DNA of 64,000 bases from Triplophysa rosa (GCF_024868665.1 NC_079893.1:7341485-7405484); one strand, 5' to 3'. Positions 34,525-47,388 are shown, numbered from the stretch's first letter. A program made the numbers and translations. Notes: generated from the letters alone by a model not told the origin.

Positions 34525-35010
34525 TACAGTCATAGAAAAAATAAGAAACCATTTCAACATTATTTCAGTTGTTTATTTGCTATTTATAGGTACGTGTTTA
34601 TGTAAAATATAATTTTTATTTAATTCTGTGAACAACAATATTTTTTAGCAAATTTCAAACAAAAATATTGTTTCTATTTGCATTTATTTGCAAAAGAATA
34701 AAAACTGGAACAGGTCAAAATAACAGAAAAGTTTTTTTTTCAGAACTAATATATTCACTTTTAAGCAATACAGTAGTAATATTCGTACGTTTTTAGAAAA
34801 AGTTAAAAAATCATGCTTTTTATGTAATAACCTCGATTTTTATAATGTGTCTTGTCATTCTGTCAGTCTTTCACAATGCTGTTGGATGACTTTATTTCAC
34901 TCCTGAGGTTTGATTTTGTTGAAATTCAACAGACACTGGACTGGAATGGATAGAAACGCTGATTTGAAATAAAAATTTGAAATGGTCTCTTAATTCTTTC
35001 CACGGCTGTA
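34525..35010 (-). mobile_element. Tc1/mariner-like MITE, copy 2 (inverted relative to copy 1)
   Basis: Left TACAGTCATAGAAAAAAT with AAGAAACCATTTCAAC; right GAAATGGTCTCTTAATTC then CACGGCTGTA. The ends are inverted repeats bordered by TA. It shares its whole interior with 30862-31338. The hAT MITE landed across its left boundary. Confidence 0.78.
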
Positions 35011-35103
35011 TACATACACACATACATACATACATACATACATATAGATATACATACACATACATACATATAGACATACATACACACGCACACACACACA
35101 CGT
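35007..35103. repeat. TACA/CA-rich microsatellite
   Basis: TACATACA units with TAGA interruptions, ending in (CA)n next to the following MITE. Confidence 0.92.
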
Positions 35104-35355
35104 GTCTGGTTTATTATCTCCGTGGGGACAGTCCATAGGCGTAATGATTTTTATACTGTACAAACTGTATATTTTATGCCCTACCCCTAAACCTAAAGAT
35201 CATAGAAAACTTTTTGCATTCTCAGATTTTCAAAAAACTGTGTTATGTACGATAAATTGTTTTGCCCGTGGGGACCTCAATTTTTGTCCCCACGGTAACA
35301 CGAGTCCCCATGAGTTGGTGTGCATTCTGGTTTAAGTCCCCAACGGGATATAAAA
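35104..35355 (+). mobile_element. CA-linked MITE, copy 1
   Basis: Begins TCTGGTTTATTATCTCCGTG and ends GTCCCCAACGGGATATAAAA; these are imperfect inverted repeats. An inner pair GGGGACCTC...TTTTTGTCCCC is also inverted. Almost the same sequence occurs at 38817-39050 in the same orientation, again next to a CA repeat. Non-coding. Confidence 0.75.
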
Positions 35356-36542
35356 AGAAGGCCAAACACACACACACTGTACCTACATACAAACACATCA
35401 ATCTCAGCATCAATTTGAAAGACTGAGAGAATGCAAATACGAAACTAAGTTCTGGCTTATTCCTTCATATATAAATCTTTGAACTGATGCTAAAATACAC
35501 GAAAAGACATTATTCAAGATCTACAATCATTACATATTTATTTTGTTATTTTGACCATACTGTCCATTTAAAATTTCTTCAAAAAAATGCTAATAAAAAG
35601 CATTTATTGATTTGGAATTTGGGGGAAATGTTGTCAGTAGTTTTTATTTTGAACTGTTAGGTACTGTAGTAAAAAAGCAGTTAAATTGGATGTAATAACT
35701 TAAAAAAGTAAGTGCTGACAACAACAAACCCTGAAGTAAAAACTAGAAATTCTAAAAATAAAAGATAAAGGTGAAGACACACAGATGATGAAAAAGTGAT
35801 TTAAAATCTGAGCGGGATCTGCAGGCAACAATGTTTAGATTTCGCCTTCCTGACACAATGGTTGGAAACAGGCATCTCGTCTTCCCTCCTAAGCACGAAT
35901 CAGCAATCGATATATATTTATCTTTAACAGAACGAGAATCCACACCCGCCGACTGATGCAACTACAGTCACATGAAATGGAAGCGTACCCCAAAGATCAG
36001 CTGTGAACTCCTGAAATCATCCTGAAAATCAGAGTGGAAACGCAAGCCGAAGACGTTAAGGAGATGTGAGCGATCTCAGCGGGTAGACTGCGCAAGGCTG
36101 TTTATGAAGGACGTGGAGAGTAACAGAGAGAGGTAGAGCGAGAGAGGGGTAAAGCAGTGTGAAATTACCCTGGCAGCGCGACAGCAGCCAAACGCAAACA
36201 CCCCTCAACCTCTTCCCCATGGGCTCTCGGATAATTATTCAGAAAGACGGAAAATTATCACACTATACCTTTCAATGTCTCTACATGTCTCTCTCCGTAC
36301 CATGTGCCTTTCATTTTCATCTTCTTATTACTGTGTATCTCCTTATTCACCTGTTATTTCCAGCCCATTCATATTTTTCCGTCATATCACTCTTCCCACG
36401 TGCCCCTTGCCATAGCTTTGCCACAGCTGCTGGAGGTCTTGCACTGGTGGGATGCAGGGAGGTGTGAAATCAGCAGCGTGTATGCATTTCTTAACACAGC
36501 AGTGTAGCTGTGTCCCCGCTGTTTTAAAGGTCATGCACTCTG
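35356..36542. other. Non-coding stretch, no gene seen
   Basis: The 102-codon plus frame at 36159-36467 has no recognised domain. Nothing else seen. Confidence 0.5.
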
Positions 36543-36580
36543 AGACACACAAACACACACACGCACACACACACACACAT
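36543..36580. repeat. (CA)n microsatellite
   Basis: CA dinucleotides with one AAA and one CG interruption. Confidence 0.92.
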
Positions 36581-38816
36581 CTACGAACACAACCAGCCTA
36601 ACAGGGCTAATGTACATTAACATGTGCTACACTTTTGTTTGTCGTTGTGTTTGTTTTGCAAGCCATAATTAAGTGGAGGTTGTGTGGGCTCATGGGTCAA
36701 CATTAAAATGAAATAGAACAGGTTGCATGATTTACTGCTCGCTAAATGTATTTTATCAAAACATATCTGGAAAGTGAAAATTAAATGGGCAGTTCTCCAG
36801 AGCAAAAATCTATATCCTTCACACAATTTAGCATTTAAGAAAAATGAACAAATAAAATGGGTACAATGATGTAGTGTGGAAAAATAAAAAACATTTTATT
36901 GGTTTATTCATGGATATCCTTTTTTTCTATTTTACTGCCACCTTATTCATTAGGTGAATAAACTGGAAATTGAAGAAATTGTTACACTAAAGCATCATAT
37001 TTATCACCATATGCTAAAGCAATACGATGCACATTCTTCATGTAAATATAACCATCATAACAGAGATCATCTTTACAGTTTTTCTTTTGTTTTCTGTCTT
37101 GTCAACAGCCCTCTGTGAGTTTGAACCTGTGACTATAGAGATCATGTTTGTGTGTGTACATGTATCGTTATGTTGGACAAGAACGGGTTCCATCTACTGT
37201 AAAATTATGCAAACAGTCCCATAAATCCACAGGGAGTCTTCAATTAAGTTAAGAAAATCAGCATGGGAACTTTTCCTTTAGCAGACAGCAAAATTAGCAT
37301 GACTGAATGACTGAAAACGGTCATTAAAATTATGATTGACTGATGGATGGATTGCGACATTGTTCCTAAAGCTTAAGTGGTGTTGCATTGCAGTATAAAG
37401 GTGGGTTTGAATCGCTGTGTATGCCAAGCGCATAAATTTAACCTGTTAAACCCACCAGTGGGTCCAAAATGGCATCGTCAAATATATAAGTTGTGGAGCA
37501 CAAAACTAGACATATGGTATCTTTGATATGATTTTGAAGGACCTCTTTCTTACCAGTTCCATCAATTTTGCATTTATGTTCCATACAGAATATAATGAAT
37601 ATCTGGATTTGTACTCCCAAAACCCAATTCTTGCAAAAACATCCCAGAGCAATTGCACAACCAAAAACAACAATACACACCAAATCACATTATGTTAGAC
37701 ACTATCACACACTGCCATTTAACATGAACACTTATTTAGAAACCAAAATGTAACAAATACCCAGAGCACGTCTATGACAAGTTCCAGCCCCTGAGGTCAA
37801 ACATGCCTCAAAGTTGCTGTTATATCAAACCAAATGATGCTTTTCCAACCGTACATCCCTGACCTTACTTAAAACGCCCATATATTCAAACCAGCTCATT
37901 CATAATTCAAACCAACAGTTATTCCTTTCGGCCTTTCTGTATTCACAGTTCTAATAAAATATGTGTTGCATATTAAAAGTGTATTCGCACTGGAAGGGTT
38001 GTCAGTCCTTGATATTTAAAGGTAGTAAAAACAGACGTGGATGAAAGCTACAGGTACATGCAGTTGAGGAACATCAGAACGCACGTGACCTCAGCTCTTA
38101 AGAGTCTGTGATAAACCATTTTAAAAGCAATCGATATCTCCGTAGCAATGCTAGCCTCTCCCTCGGCAACGCAAGGGAGGCTTAATATTTCATAGACACT
38201 AGAACAACGTTACCGGACATCAATTTACTGCTGGTCTCTGGGCGCTCTTCTGCACGGAGAACAGTTGCTGTGCTGTCGACTGATGCATTTTCGCCGTTTT
38301 TTAAATCTATTCTGAATGTCAGATCGAATCACTTGCGAATATTTAAGCACCAAACTTTCACGCTGCCGCGAAGATCATTTATATTGCGGTTTATGTCAGT
38401 CCGAGTAAGCGCGTATGCGTAAAGAAGGCAGCATCTGAAAGCCAGCTGAAAATTAAAAATGACAGGGTTTGGGAGATTAAACGGGAGGAGTCTGCTTGAC
38501 TTATTGAATAATTTTAATGCTACGGGTTCATAAAATGCCGTCTCTCCCTCTCTCTCGTTCTGTCACTCGCGCTCTGGACGTGTGTTTTTGAACACATTAG
38601 CGTTCATTTGCGGGGATGAAGTTAGACACATGCACGGCGCGGTCAAATTAAATAAACTGCCGTCAGAAGCGATCAAGTTTAATTTTCTCACTTCATGAGA
38701 TTGACGTTTAATTTATCTCTTCATATATCAAGAGAATATGAGGAATCTCAGAAGTGTGACTAAAAGTAGGCCTGATAGCGCGAGCCAACATGCACGCACA
38801 CGCCGTGCACACACAC
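36581..38816. other. Non-coding stretch, no gene seen
   Basis: About 2.2 kb with no recognised gene or repeat. 38090-38470 is richer in G+C and CpG than its surroundings and could be regulatory or an unrecognised repeat. Confidence 0.45.
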
Positions 38817-39050
38817 GTCTGGTTTACTATCTCCGTGGGGACAGTCCATAGGCGTAATGTTTTTTATACCGTACAAACTGTATATTTTATCCCCTAACCC
38901 TACCCTTAAACCTAAAGATAGAAAACTTTTTGCATTTTTTAAAAATATTGTTCCGTACAATTTATAAGCTTTTTTGCCGATGGGGACCTCAATTTTGGTC
39001 CCCATGTGTTGGTGTGCATTGAGGTTTAGGTCCCCACAGGGATATAAAAC
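38817..39050 (+). mobile_element. CA-linked MITE, copy 2
   Basis: Begins TCTGGTTTACTATCTCCGTG and ends GTCCCCACAGGGATATAAAA, flanked on both sides by CACACA. It has the same order of blocks as copy 1 but lacks about 18 bp around the second GTCCCCA. Confidence 0.75.
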
Positions 39051-41145
39051 ATGTCCACATGCACACACACACATATATGCACACATATGAATAAGGTCAC
39101 TGTGTTTCGGTATAAGTTTAGAATTCAGATGCAAGGCATGTTAAGATGCTTAGAGGGTTCCCCATGCAGGGCACGTTGTGTGTCAGAGAGAGCGCTGTGT
39201 GTGCATATAAAACTCATGGGCCACAGTTAAACCTGGGAGGACAGCACAGATTTACACTAGAGAGAGAGAGAGGGAGAGAGAGATGCACACCAAAGAAACG
39301 AAATATGAACATTTTAACATTAAAGCACCAGTTTTTGGACAGTTTTTGGACATGCTGTGATTATAGGATGGTATTCTTCGACTTACCTTGGTAGCGTGGT
39401 AATAACTTAGTGTAATGATATTTGTGACATGTGCTCATATTTTTTTACCAAATTATTTATCATAGCATGTACCATAAACAAGCCATTTTTATGGGGTGGA
39501 ATGTTGTCCCAGGTCCTGCAATTAAGGGCCCACTAAGGTCATACACAGTATGCATTATTAATTTTACTGAGAGCTATATTTTCAAAGACCACAGTTAAAC
39601 ATGTTACTGTAGTAAAACCGTGGTTTGCCTTTAGTAATCAATACTCCAAAAAACATGGTTATTTGTTTGTTATTTGTTGATTGTTGTAAAGGGAAGTATA
39701 TAAAACCCAAGTGAGTGAAAACAGTGATAATTCAACACCAGTCAATGTCAAAGTATCATCACATACCTCGAAATAATAAAACTGTATTTCTCTGTAAATG
39801 TTTGTTAACCACCTTAAACAGCAAGGTTGAGCCAAGCACCTGTCCAGGATTGTGAACGATCAGAATACCCGCTCTGCGAAGCGATACTCGCTCCAGAATA
39901 AGGTGAACTGTTGAGCGACGCATCGGGTCGCAGCACTGCCTACAGTTAGAGCTGACCCAGCGCTCGCCTCGGCTTCATTATACAGAGAGAGCGCATCTCC
40001 TCTGACCTCCAAAGCAGAAACACACTCACATCCACTGCATTCAAAACAGCACCGCAACTCTTCACAGGCGGATGAGAAAGGAAAACAACACAGAAATATT
40101 GTTCGTCAGCGAGATTAGAAAAGCAATATCCCTCGCTAGAGAGGAAAGGAGTTTGTGAGAGAATGAAAAAGAAAAGAGAGGGTGGCATTGTAAAAGCAAC
40201 TGCGAGTGAACTTTCTATTAATGGCAAAAAAGTTGCAGAGCATTAAGGGAGATTTCCAGAGGTATTTGTTAAAAAACAGTACTATTTAATTTTGGGGGAC
40301 AGAGGAAGGAGATAAAGGAGAAGTGAATGAGATGTTAAACTCTTCATTAATAATAAACACCTGCACCCCAGAAAGGAAAGAGAGGGTGAGCGAGAGAGAG
40401 AGGCTGTGAGCTTAACAAATGGAAATTCATATTGAATGAGGTGTTTGTGTGTGTGTTTGCTGTGACCTTCCTATTTTATTGCAAGTCATTTTTATTTGTG
40501 CTTGTATGTGCGAATGTGTTTGTGTGTGTAAGTACAGCAGTAAGAAAAAATACTGTCGTGATGGAGGTTAAAACCTCTTCCTCAATGAATAAACAAATAA
40601 TGAAATAAAAGATAGAAATCAATCACGGCATGGGCGTTCAACGTCTTAACTCCCTCATTATCACCGTGAAGGTTATTTTATGGTTATTTCATGCTGAATC
40701 CAGCATCGAACGGCAGGCACCATCTGGTTATGCCTGTTCTGTAGTACGCATCCTATTTAATAAACAGGATGTATGATTATGACGGGGTGCGTGATCGTCA
40801 GGCTGTGTTAGTGCTGTCTGGATAGGTTGCCAAACACAGGCGCTGACTGCGAAAACTAACACTGTCCAACAACCGTCAAATAGTCTGACGGCCGGGGTAA
40901 AAAATGCAAGTAGGGAAGTCGCTTAATTTACACTGTAGGCAGCATAGATGCCATACAAATGTTCACTGCATATACAGCCATTTTTTTAAGTGTCCTCTAT
41001 TTGAAATTATATATCTGAAAAACTAATACTAGTACTTTTGTCTGCTATCAACTACGACAGTTTTTATAACTTGTTAAATTGGTTTTATAGACATTTTATT
41101 TCATTTATTTAAATCTTACCTATATAGTTACATTTTGAAGATGTA
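39051..41145. other. Non-coding stretch, no gene seen
   Basis: A short (GA)n run lies at 39258-39282. No gene; frames at 39860-40227 minus have no domain. 40600-40880 has mixed composition without repeats. Confidence 0.45.
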
Positions 41146-41266
41146 GGGGGTAATGTACAGGCAGCCGGTTGTTATCGCAGAAATAAGCCCTGACAGTGTG
41201 TATTACACTGTATCACGCTGAAGGGGCTTATTTCGCGATAACAGCCGGCTGCTTGTACATTATCCC
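41146..41266. repeat. Hairpin-forming inverted repeat
   Basis: Left arm GGGTAATGTACAGGCAGCCG with TTATCGCAGAAATAAGCCC; right arm GGGGCTTATTTCGCGATAAC with AGCCGGCTGCTTGTACATTA. Arms of about 48 bp surround a roughly 22-bp loop that itself carries CAGTGTG/CACGCTG. Confidence 0.88.
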
Positions 41267-41268
41267 GC

Positions 41269-41643
41269 TTATTACACGGCCACTTGCCACATGAGAAAAA
41301 AACTGGACATAAAATGTGAATTTGAAATATTTTATTAGCTCATTTTTACCTAATGCAGACCTTCCGCGAGGAAAAGCCTTTTAGTTTCGGTTTTAAAGTA
41401 AGAAACGACGTTCAAACGTCACGAACAGGCAAATTGGTTTAATCATTTGTAAATATAATGTCATATATGTTATTAAAAGACATTTATATTTAATTTTTGT
41501 GTAATTAAAAATCTCAAAATGATTTGCAGCATGCGGGTTACAGGGTGTTATCAGTTTTGAGCCGTTGTTATTTGAAAATAACAACCCTTGGAATGTCGTG
41601 ACTGGCCAATCAGAATCAAGCATTCAAATGAGCCGTGTAATAA
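41269..41643. mobile_element. 375-bp TIR element
   Basis: TTATTACACGGCC at the left and GCCGTGTAATAA at the right form inverted ends. The interior has CCAATCAGAATCAAGCATTC, seen in a common cyprinid repeat. It directly abuts the hairpin at 41146-41266 and the two may be parts of one repeat. Non-coding. Confidence 0.65.
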
Positions 41644-41699
41644 ATTTGTTTAACATCTTGATTAATGTGATAAATGTTCTGTTGATTGTATTCTGTTTA

Positions 41700-41779
41700 A
41701 ACGTTAAAAACTTGAAACAGGGAGTTCTTCTGGACCAAGGTTGAACCAGCGTTGTTTGCGCTTTCCGAAGTGGTCTGTA
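41700..41779 (-). mobile_element. Partial copy of the TATAGACC MITE family
   Basis: Minus strand reads TACAGACCACTTCGGAAAGC, AACAACGCTGGTTC, CCCTGTTTCAAG, parallel to the left end of the MITE at 58468-58678. Confidence 0.5.
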
Positions 41780-42109
41780 AAACCAATTTTTAGACCTTGA
41801 TAAGTTGCTTTGACATGCATATCATTTTAGCTGCCAGGTTTTCTAAATGTTAAAAAGTTTACTTCTCTTGTGTAAATTGTTCAATGTAGATGTTGATCAT
41901 TTGCTTTGGCATTACGGGCAAATGTTTAAAATGTGTCCTTACAACAATTTTGATCACAATAAAAATTTGGTTGAGGGGGCGGCAAGTTTGTCCATTGTCC
42001 AAGTAATCTCCCCTCTTAAATATACGTCAATATAAATGACATACCTTATAAAAAAGCTAGTTGTCCATTCACTTAGAGGAAATTTCTAGTCATGAGTTTG
42101 CAGACACTT

Positions 42110-42327
42110 CGCCACCTTGGAATTATACGTTTCTGTCCACTTTCTGAGCAGTGTTGAGACATTGAGCACCAAAGTTTTTGCATCCTGCATTTGACATTTT
42201 GAAAAAATTTAATTTTTTTAAGGAAAGTCCCAAAACATAAAGAACAACATCACATAATGTAAATAAGTTGCCACAGAATATAAATATGTGAATAACTCAA
42301 TTAAAACTTTATAATTCCAAGGTGACG
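42110..42327. mobile_element. TIR MITE
   Basis: CGCCACCTTGGAATTATA at the left is inverted as TATAATTCCAAGGTGACG at the right, spanning 218 bp of non-coding DNA. Confidence 0.6.
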
Positions 42328-43389
42328 ACTAATATTAACAAAGCTGCAACTGCTAGCGTGCAATTTTCTGTCGGTGTGTGCGAGCGAACGTGTGACGTGC
42401 ATGACAAGTGTTCTCACAGACGGTTTTAGATTTTAATATTGGACGAGGTCAGAAAGAGTTTAATGATAAAAACAGGCAAACATACGAGAGGAGAGTGGGC
42501 TGGATTCCCTTCGAGTGAAATTTTTTAATTGTTGCAGGTTGTTAAATTTGAATTTGCTTTGATAGCATGACAATAAGCTCAGATCCGCTTTAGATTACAC
42601 AACGGGAAGGATAAATAAAACTACAGCAATTACTGTCAAATCAAATCCACCGTAGCATTTCACCATAAGCAAGTTAAAGACTTACGCTGGGAGCAGCATG
42701 AGGAGATATTGAAGGGTCTTAGAGAACCAGTCTGTCAGGCCTTTCCTCATCAAACACAGTTGCTGACCTTTAAGAACTTTAATGTATAACAGAAAGGAAG
42801 ACAGACGTTTTAAGAAATATATAAATTGATCTTGTTTTGATCTGTATTTGACTGAAACAAAATACAGTCTTAATGATATTCATGAAAAGGTATCTGCTGA
42901 GGAAGGTTTTAGTTGCTAAGCCAGCAGCATTTCCTGAGGATATCAACCTTTTAAAGATTACTATTATTGTGAAAATAGTTTAAATAAGTTACTTTGATGT
43001 TTTTAGTGTCAGATGGGTTGGAAAAAGTACAGTGTCACACAGTTGTTCCCAGAGAAGGATTCCAAATGCTGCAGGCGAGGCATTTGCACTAAACAAAGAG
43101 GCTTTGAGGAGATTTCTGAATATGAAATAATAAAACGTAAGGTCATACTTGTCACCTGAATCCAAGGGGAATTAGAATCATTGCTGTCTGATGTTCATAG
43201 AACCAAAATGCTATTAATGTTTTGAATGGAATTAAGGGAAATGATTTCATAGTGCCACATGTTTTTGATGTAATGGTATAACTTCATTAACAGTGTACTG
43301 GAATCTGAATGGGTTAGGAGCTAAGCTGTTTATACCAGTTTACTCCACAGGAACTGGGGCTATACTGATATCACAATCTCGCAATATGA
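42328..43389. other. Non-coding stretch, no gene seen
   Basis: No gene or repeat recognised. Confidence 0.5.
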
Positions 43390-43494
43390 CTACTGTTCAC
43401 TTGGGCAAAGCTCTTAACCCCAGCTCGCTCCAGGAGGGCTGTTTTCGGAATGTCATAAGTTACCTCATATAAAAAGCATCTTCTAAACAGACAG
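43390..43494 (+). mobile_element. SINE body and tail fragment
   Basis: CACTTGGGCAAAGCTCTTAA followed by GCTCCAGGAGGGCTGT and ATATAAAAAGCATCTTCTAA resemble the body and L2-like tail of fish tRNA-derived SINEs. The tRNA head is not recognisable. Confidence 0.5.
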
Positions 43495-43708
43495 GATTCA
43501 CCTTAAGTCACCTGAAACAAATTCACTCTCTGGTGACTGACAGTTATTCAATTCATTTTTATGCTTAAAAATATTCTTATTCAAAGTGACAGTGGTATAG
43601 ATGAGAGAAATTATGCAAGCCAAAATGAGCTATGTGGAACAAGATCTTTGAGCACATACGCCAACCGCTTGGCCACAGTTCTAGCCGGAAGCCTGGAGAG
43701 GCCATTCC

Positions 43709-44056
43709 TGTCATGGTCCTGTCCTCCTTGTCTTGAAATTGTGGACAGGTTCATGACAGTACCATGTCTTGTGTGTGTTATGTCTTGTGTGGAGACACGT
43801 GGCTGTTTGTTATGACATTGCGCCACGTGTCTTCTTGTCTCGTGCTTTGGCCCCGCCCCCTTGTTTCCCCGTCATTGTCCCATTAGTGTTTCATTCCCCT
43901 CACCTGCCCCGTGTAATCTTCCCTCATTAGTGTTCCCTATTTGTAGCCCCAGTTTCTCCCATTGTTCCCCCATTGTGGGTTTTTGTTTTACATTTTAAAA
44001 AATATTTCTGTTAACCCCTTCACTGCTGTCTGGGTTCTGTCCGCAAATCGTGACAC
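43709..44056 (+). mobile_element. Second solo LTR, about 348 bp
   Basis: Begins TGTCATGGTCCTGTCC and ends AAATCGTGACAC; the 5-bp sequence ATTCC precedes (43704-43708) and follows (44057-44061) it. AAAAAATATTTCTGTTAACC near 43999 is in the position of the polyadenylation region. The start, the CGCCCC-rich middle and the TGTCTG-rich end resemble the LTR at 8299-8806 in layout, but similarity is limited, so it is a different family or subfamily. The exact last base is uncertain by one. Confidence 0.75.
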
Positions 44057-44235
44057 ATTCCTTTCAAAACAAAATGTCGAAATCTTCAACTTCCTACAAC
44101 ACAAAATGTTGAAATCTTTAACTTCCTAAATGGTAACAGAATGCTTCGAAACCCATGATGAAGTTAAGAAACCTGCCACCCAAGAGATGTGGTTATATAA
44201 GATCACATGAACAGGGTGTCACGAGATGGAAACAG

Positions 44236-44665
44236 TTAAAGGGATAGTTCATCCAAAAATCTCTCATCATTTACTCACCCTAAGGTTGTTTCAAACCTGT
44301 ATAAATTTATTTGTTCCAATGAACACAGAGAAAGATATTTGGAAGAATGTTAGCAATTATCAGATCTGGGACATCATCCATTACCATAGTTGGAAAAAAA
44401 AAATTGTATTTTTTGTTCTGTTGAACGCATAATGAGATATTTTGAAGAATTTAGGAAGACAAAGAGTTCTCGAGCACTTTTGACTACCATTTTATTCTTC
44501 GTACTATGGTAGTCAATGATGTCCCGGAAATGAAAATGACTAACATTCTTCCAAATATCTTTTTCTGTTTTTCATCGGAACAAAGTAATTTATACAGGTA
44601 TGAAATTGCTTAAGGGTGAGTAAATGATGACAGAATTTTCATTTTTGGGTGAACTATCCCTTTAA
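44236..44665. mobile_element. Angel-like MITE, long-centre subfamily
   Basis: TTAAAGGGATAGTTCATCC to GGTGAACTATCCCTTTAA; inner arms ACCATAGTTGGAAAAAAAA and TACTATGGTAGTCAATGATG. Ends are well preserved. Confidence 0.93.
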
Positions 44666-45360
44666 TAATAATCCTTTATTTTTATGCAAATAAAATGCAC
44701 CAAAGAGTCAGCTTCTCTGACATATGACATCATGATGCTAATGAATCATTATCAATAAAACCAATTAATCAATAAAACCTGTTCTGGCAAAGTTGCAGGG
44801 ACAGATGTGTAAAACATGGCAGACCTTCTGATAAACAAAGCACTGTTAACCATATGCTAGCCGTGTCATTTTGTTTCTTTATTCCATGTCATCTTCCGAG
44901 CCTCAGACACCACAGTGTAGGACAAGCCAAAAAAACAGTGTCACGAATATCCAACATCCGGCTTCAAATAGGAATCCACTAGGCGGAACAAGCAACGGAT
45001 GTAAATTAAAATTTTGAGCTGAGTTAAATTGGCTTCAGTTACACAGGCTTATCACCGTTTTATTTTTTGATAAACTTCTGAGATGTTATTTATCATTGTG
45101 AATCCAGCCTGATTCTCTCCTGCATTGGTTTGGTTCTCAGAGTAATGTAGTGAATGAAGCCAGTGCCCTAATAGGGGTAATTTTACCACAGTCAGGTCTT
45201 ATTTTGGGTCACATCGCCATAAAATAAGGGTGTTATTTACCCAATGTAATTACGGACCCCCTATGCAGACCTTAAACTCTGAGAGCGCACAGAACACAGA
45301 ATTGTTTAGCTTGAAACAAGTCTATATATACACAGACAGACACACACACGTCCATTTTAA
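44666..45360. other. Non-coding stretch, no gene seen
   Basis: No gene or repeat recognised. Confidence 0.5.
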
Positions 45361-45663
45361 GATAGTAAAAAAAAATGAGACTGATGTTGCTATGGCAAAG
45401 AGCTTTGGTTCTGATTGGCCAGAGGGAAACTACAGCACGAGCACACAATACATCATTGCATTATCCCTGCATAACTGTTGTTGTGTTGTTTACATTATGT
45501 ACGTACGCGCCGATTGCCAACAAAACACATTTGACGCAGATTCACTTACCGCATGCAGTTCATGTCCGGCATCTTTTAGCGCTGGGCTCAGCTGGACAAC
45601 ATATATAACACTAGCTTAGTGGTTTTTGGATATTTTACTGCAAAATTTTTACAAACTGCACCT
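45361..45663 (-). mobile_element. TTAA-flanked repeat sharing part of the THAP-bearing element
   Basis: Bordered by TTAA at 45357-45360 and 45664-45667. 45432-45590 matches the inverse of about 3020-3200, including CATCTTTTAGCGCTGGG and CTTACCGCATGCAGTTCATG, that is the end of the THAP exon and its donor site. The right end (minus strand TTAAAGGTGCAGTTTGTAAA) differs from the element at 1357-3388. Confidence 0.6.
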
Positions 45664-45667
45664 TTAA

Positions 45668-47306
45668 GTAAATTGTACAAATTGGCAAATTTCCTTTTTG
45701 TTAGTGCAAACAGATCTAACTGATAAGAGTCTGTATTGGTGTTAAAAGTAGAAACAAAGTTGCAAATTAGTCATTTACATATGATTAATCAACAATAGCC
45801 ATTTTTACCAATACAGAAAAAAAACAGAAATGTAATGTTTTTACTGTATACAACATGTAATAACTTACAGTTTGGACAACCTGAACATTAAAATGTTCCA
45901 AAACCACATGTAATAAAAGCTTTTTCTAAGGCTGTGTGCGTATTTGTATGAATACAACTGTTCAATTTTTAAAATGGTACTGCAATGTATTTACATAATG
46001 GACATCCAATCACAGCTTTTTTTACAATAAACCCTCTCATCGTTACCAGTGACACCACCCTATAAAGCATACATACTGTACACGTCTATACTGCCAAATG
46101 TCAGAAAACCAATGACGGCAATAAAATATTAATAACACAGTTTTATGATCTCAGCTTAGATGAGGCACCTGATACTATTCTGAGCCAGGAAGAAGTGACA
46201 GTCAAAGCAGAAGAGCAGTCGTACATATTCAACATGTGCCCTCTGGAGAAGCATGCAAGCCCCTCAGGCCTCTCAGAAAGACAGGGGAAGCCTGATGAAA
46301 AAAACAGCTGTCTTTCAGCTGTAGTTCTGCTTCAGAGGCACCAAATCCCACACACTCTCTCTCAATCTCTGTCTCCACAGCTGCTGGTTTCTGGAGTCTG
46401 TCTGTGGCAGTAAAGCTGTGTCATTTGGATTACAGGTGAAAAAAAAAAATACGGAGAAGAGACACTTGGTGCTGTCACTCAACTGTTAGCATGTGTGTGT
46501 ATTAGTGAATATGGGTACGCCTCAGAAGTTTTCTAATGGATCGTTCAGCTGTACTATCCCTGTGGCTTACAAACAAACTCCCAATAATGCACAAGTCTAT
46601 TAAATCATTTTTTGCTATTTCTCTCAGCCTGTTTATTATGGCCAAAGGTCAAATGCTGATGAGCGAATGGAGTTTCTGTATTATTAGTTAATGGGGTTTG
46701 CTAAGGTCAGCATCACTTGTGGTAACTTAAACTGAACTGCTTGTGGTATGAATGACACCTGCATGCTGTTTCTTTTCTAAGCATCCGGTGAAATTATCAT
46801 AAATGTAAACTAAAAGGGGAAAGCCAAGTCGTGTTTAGATACTAAAATGTCATAGAGACGGAGAAAATAATAACCTAATAATAGCCTAGAAACCACACCT
46901 ATTTCCATTTGCATTTTATCTGGTGCATGTATCTTTCTTTATGAGTGAATTTCCGTGTAGCTACCGAATTCTTAAAATGCTATTAGTTAAATCCACACAT
47001 ACAAAATTCAGACGACATCAGGAGAGGCTCTTGAGAGGTAGGTAATTCATATTGAAATAGAGAGTTAAAGCTCATAAAATAAGTCTAATTGCAAATGCAC
47101 AAGGTAATTATCTCAGTAAATTAGCCCAGCGCCGTACAGTGGAATAATTTAAGAAGAGCATTAAGAAGCGTTCAGAATGGGAATTCTGCTGCACGGGCTC
47201 CCGAGATATTTCAGCGACCGTTTCCGCGCTTTATTTATAGAACGAACAAAATACATAATCATCATTATATCTCTATTTAGAGGGATGTGTTACAGGGAGA
47301 TTATAG
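45668..47306. other. Non-coding stretch, no gene seen
   Basis: No gene recognised. 47030-47290 is free of repeats and of mixed composition. Confidence 0.45.
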
Positions 47307-47342
47307 GTGTGTGTGTGTGTGTGTGTGCGCGTGTGTGTGTGC

Positions 47343-47388
<46 letters not shown>

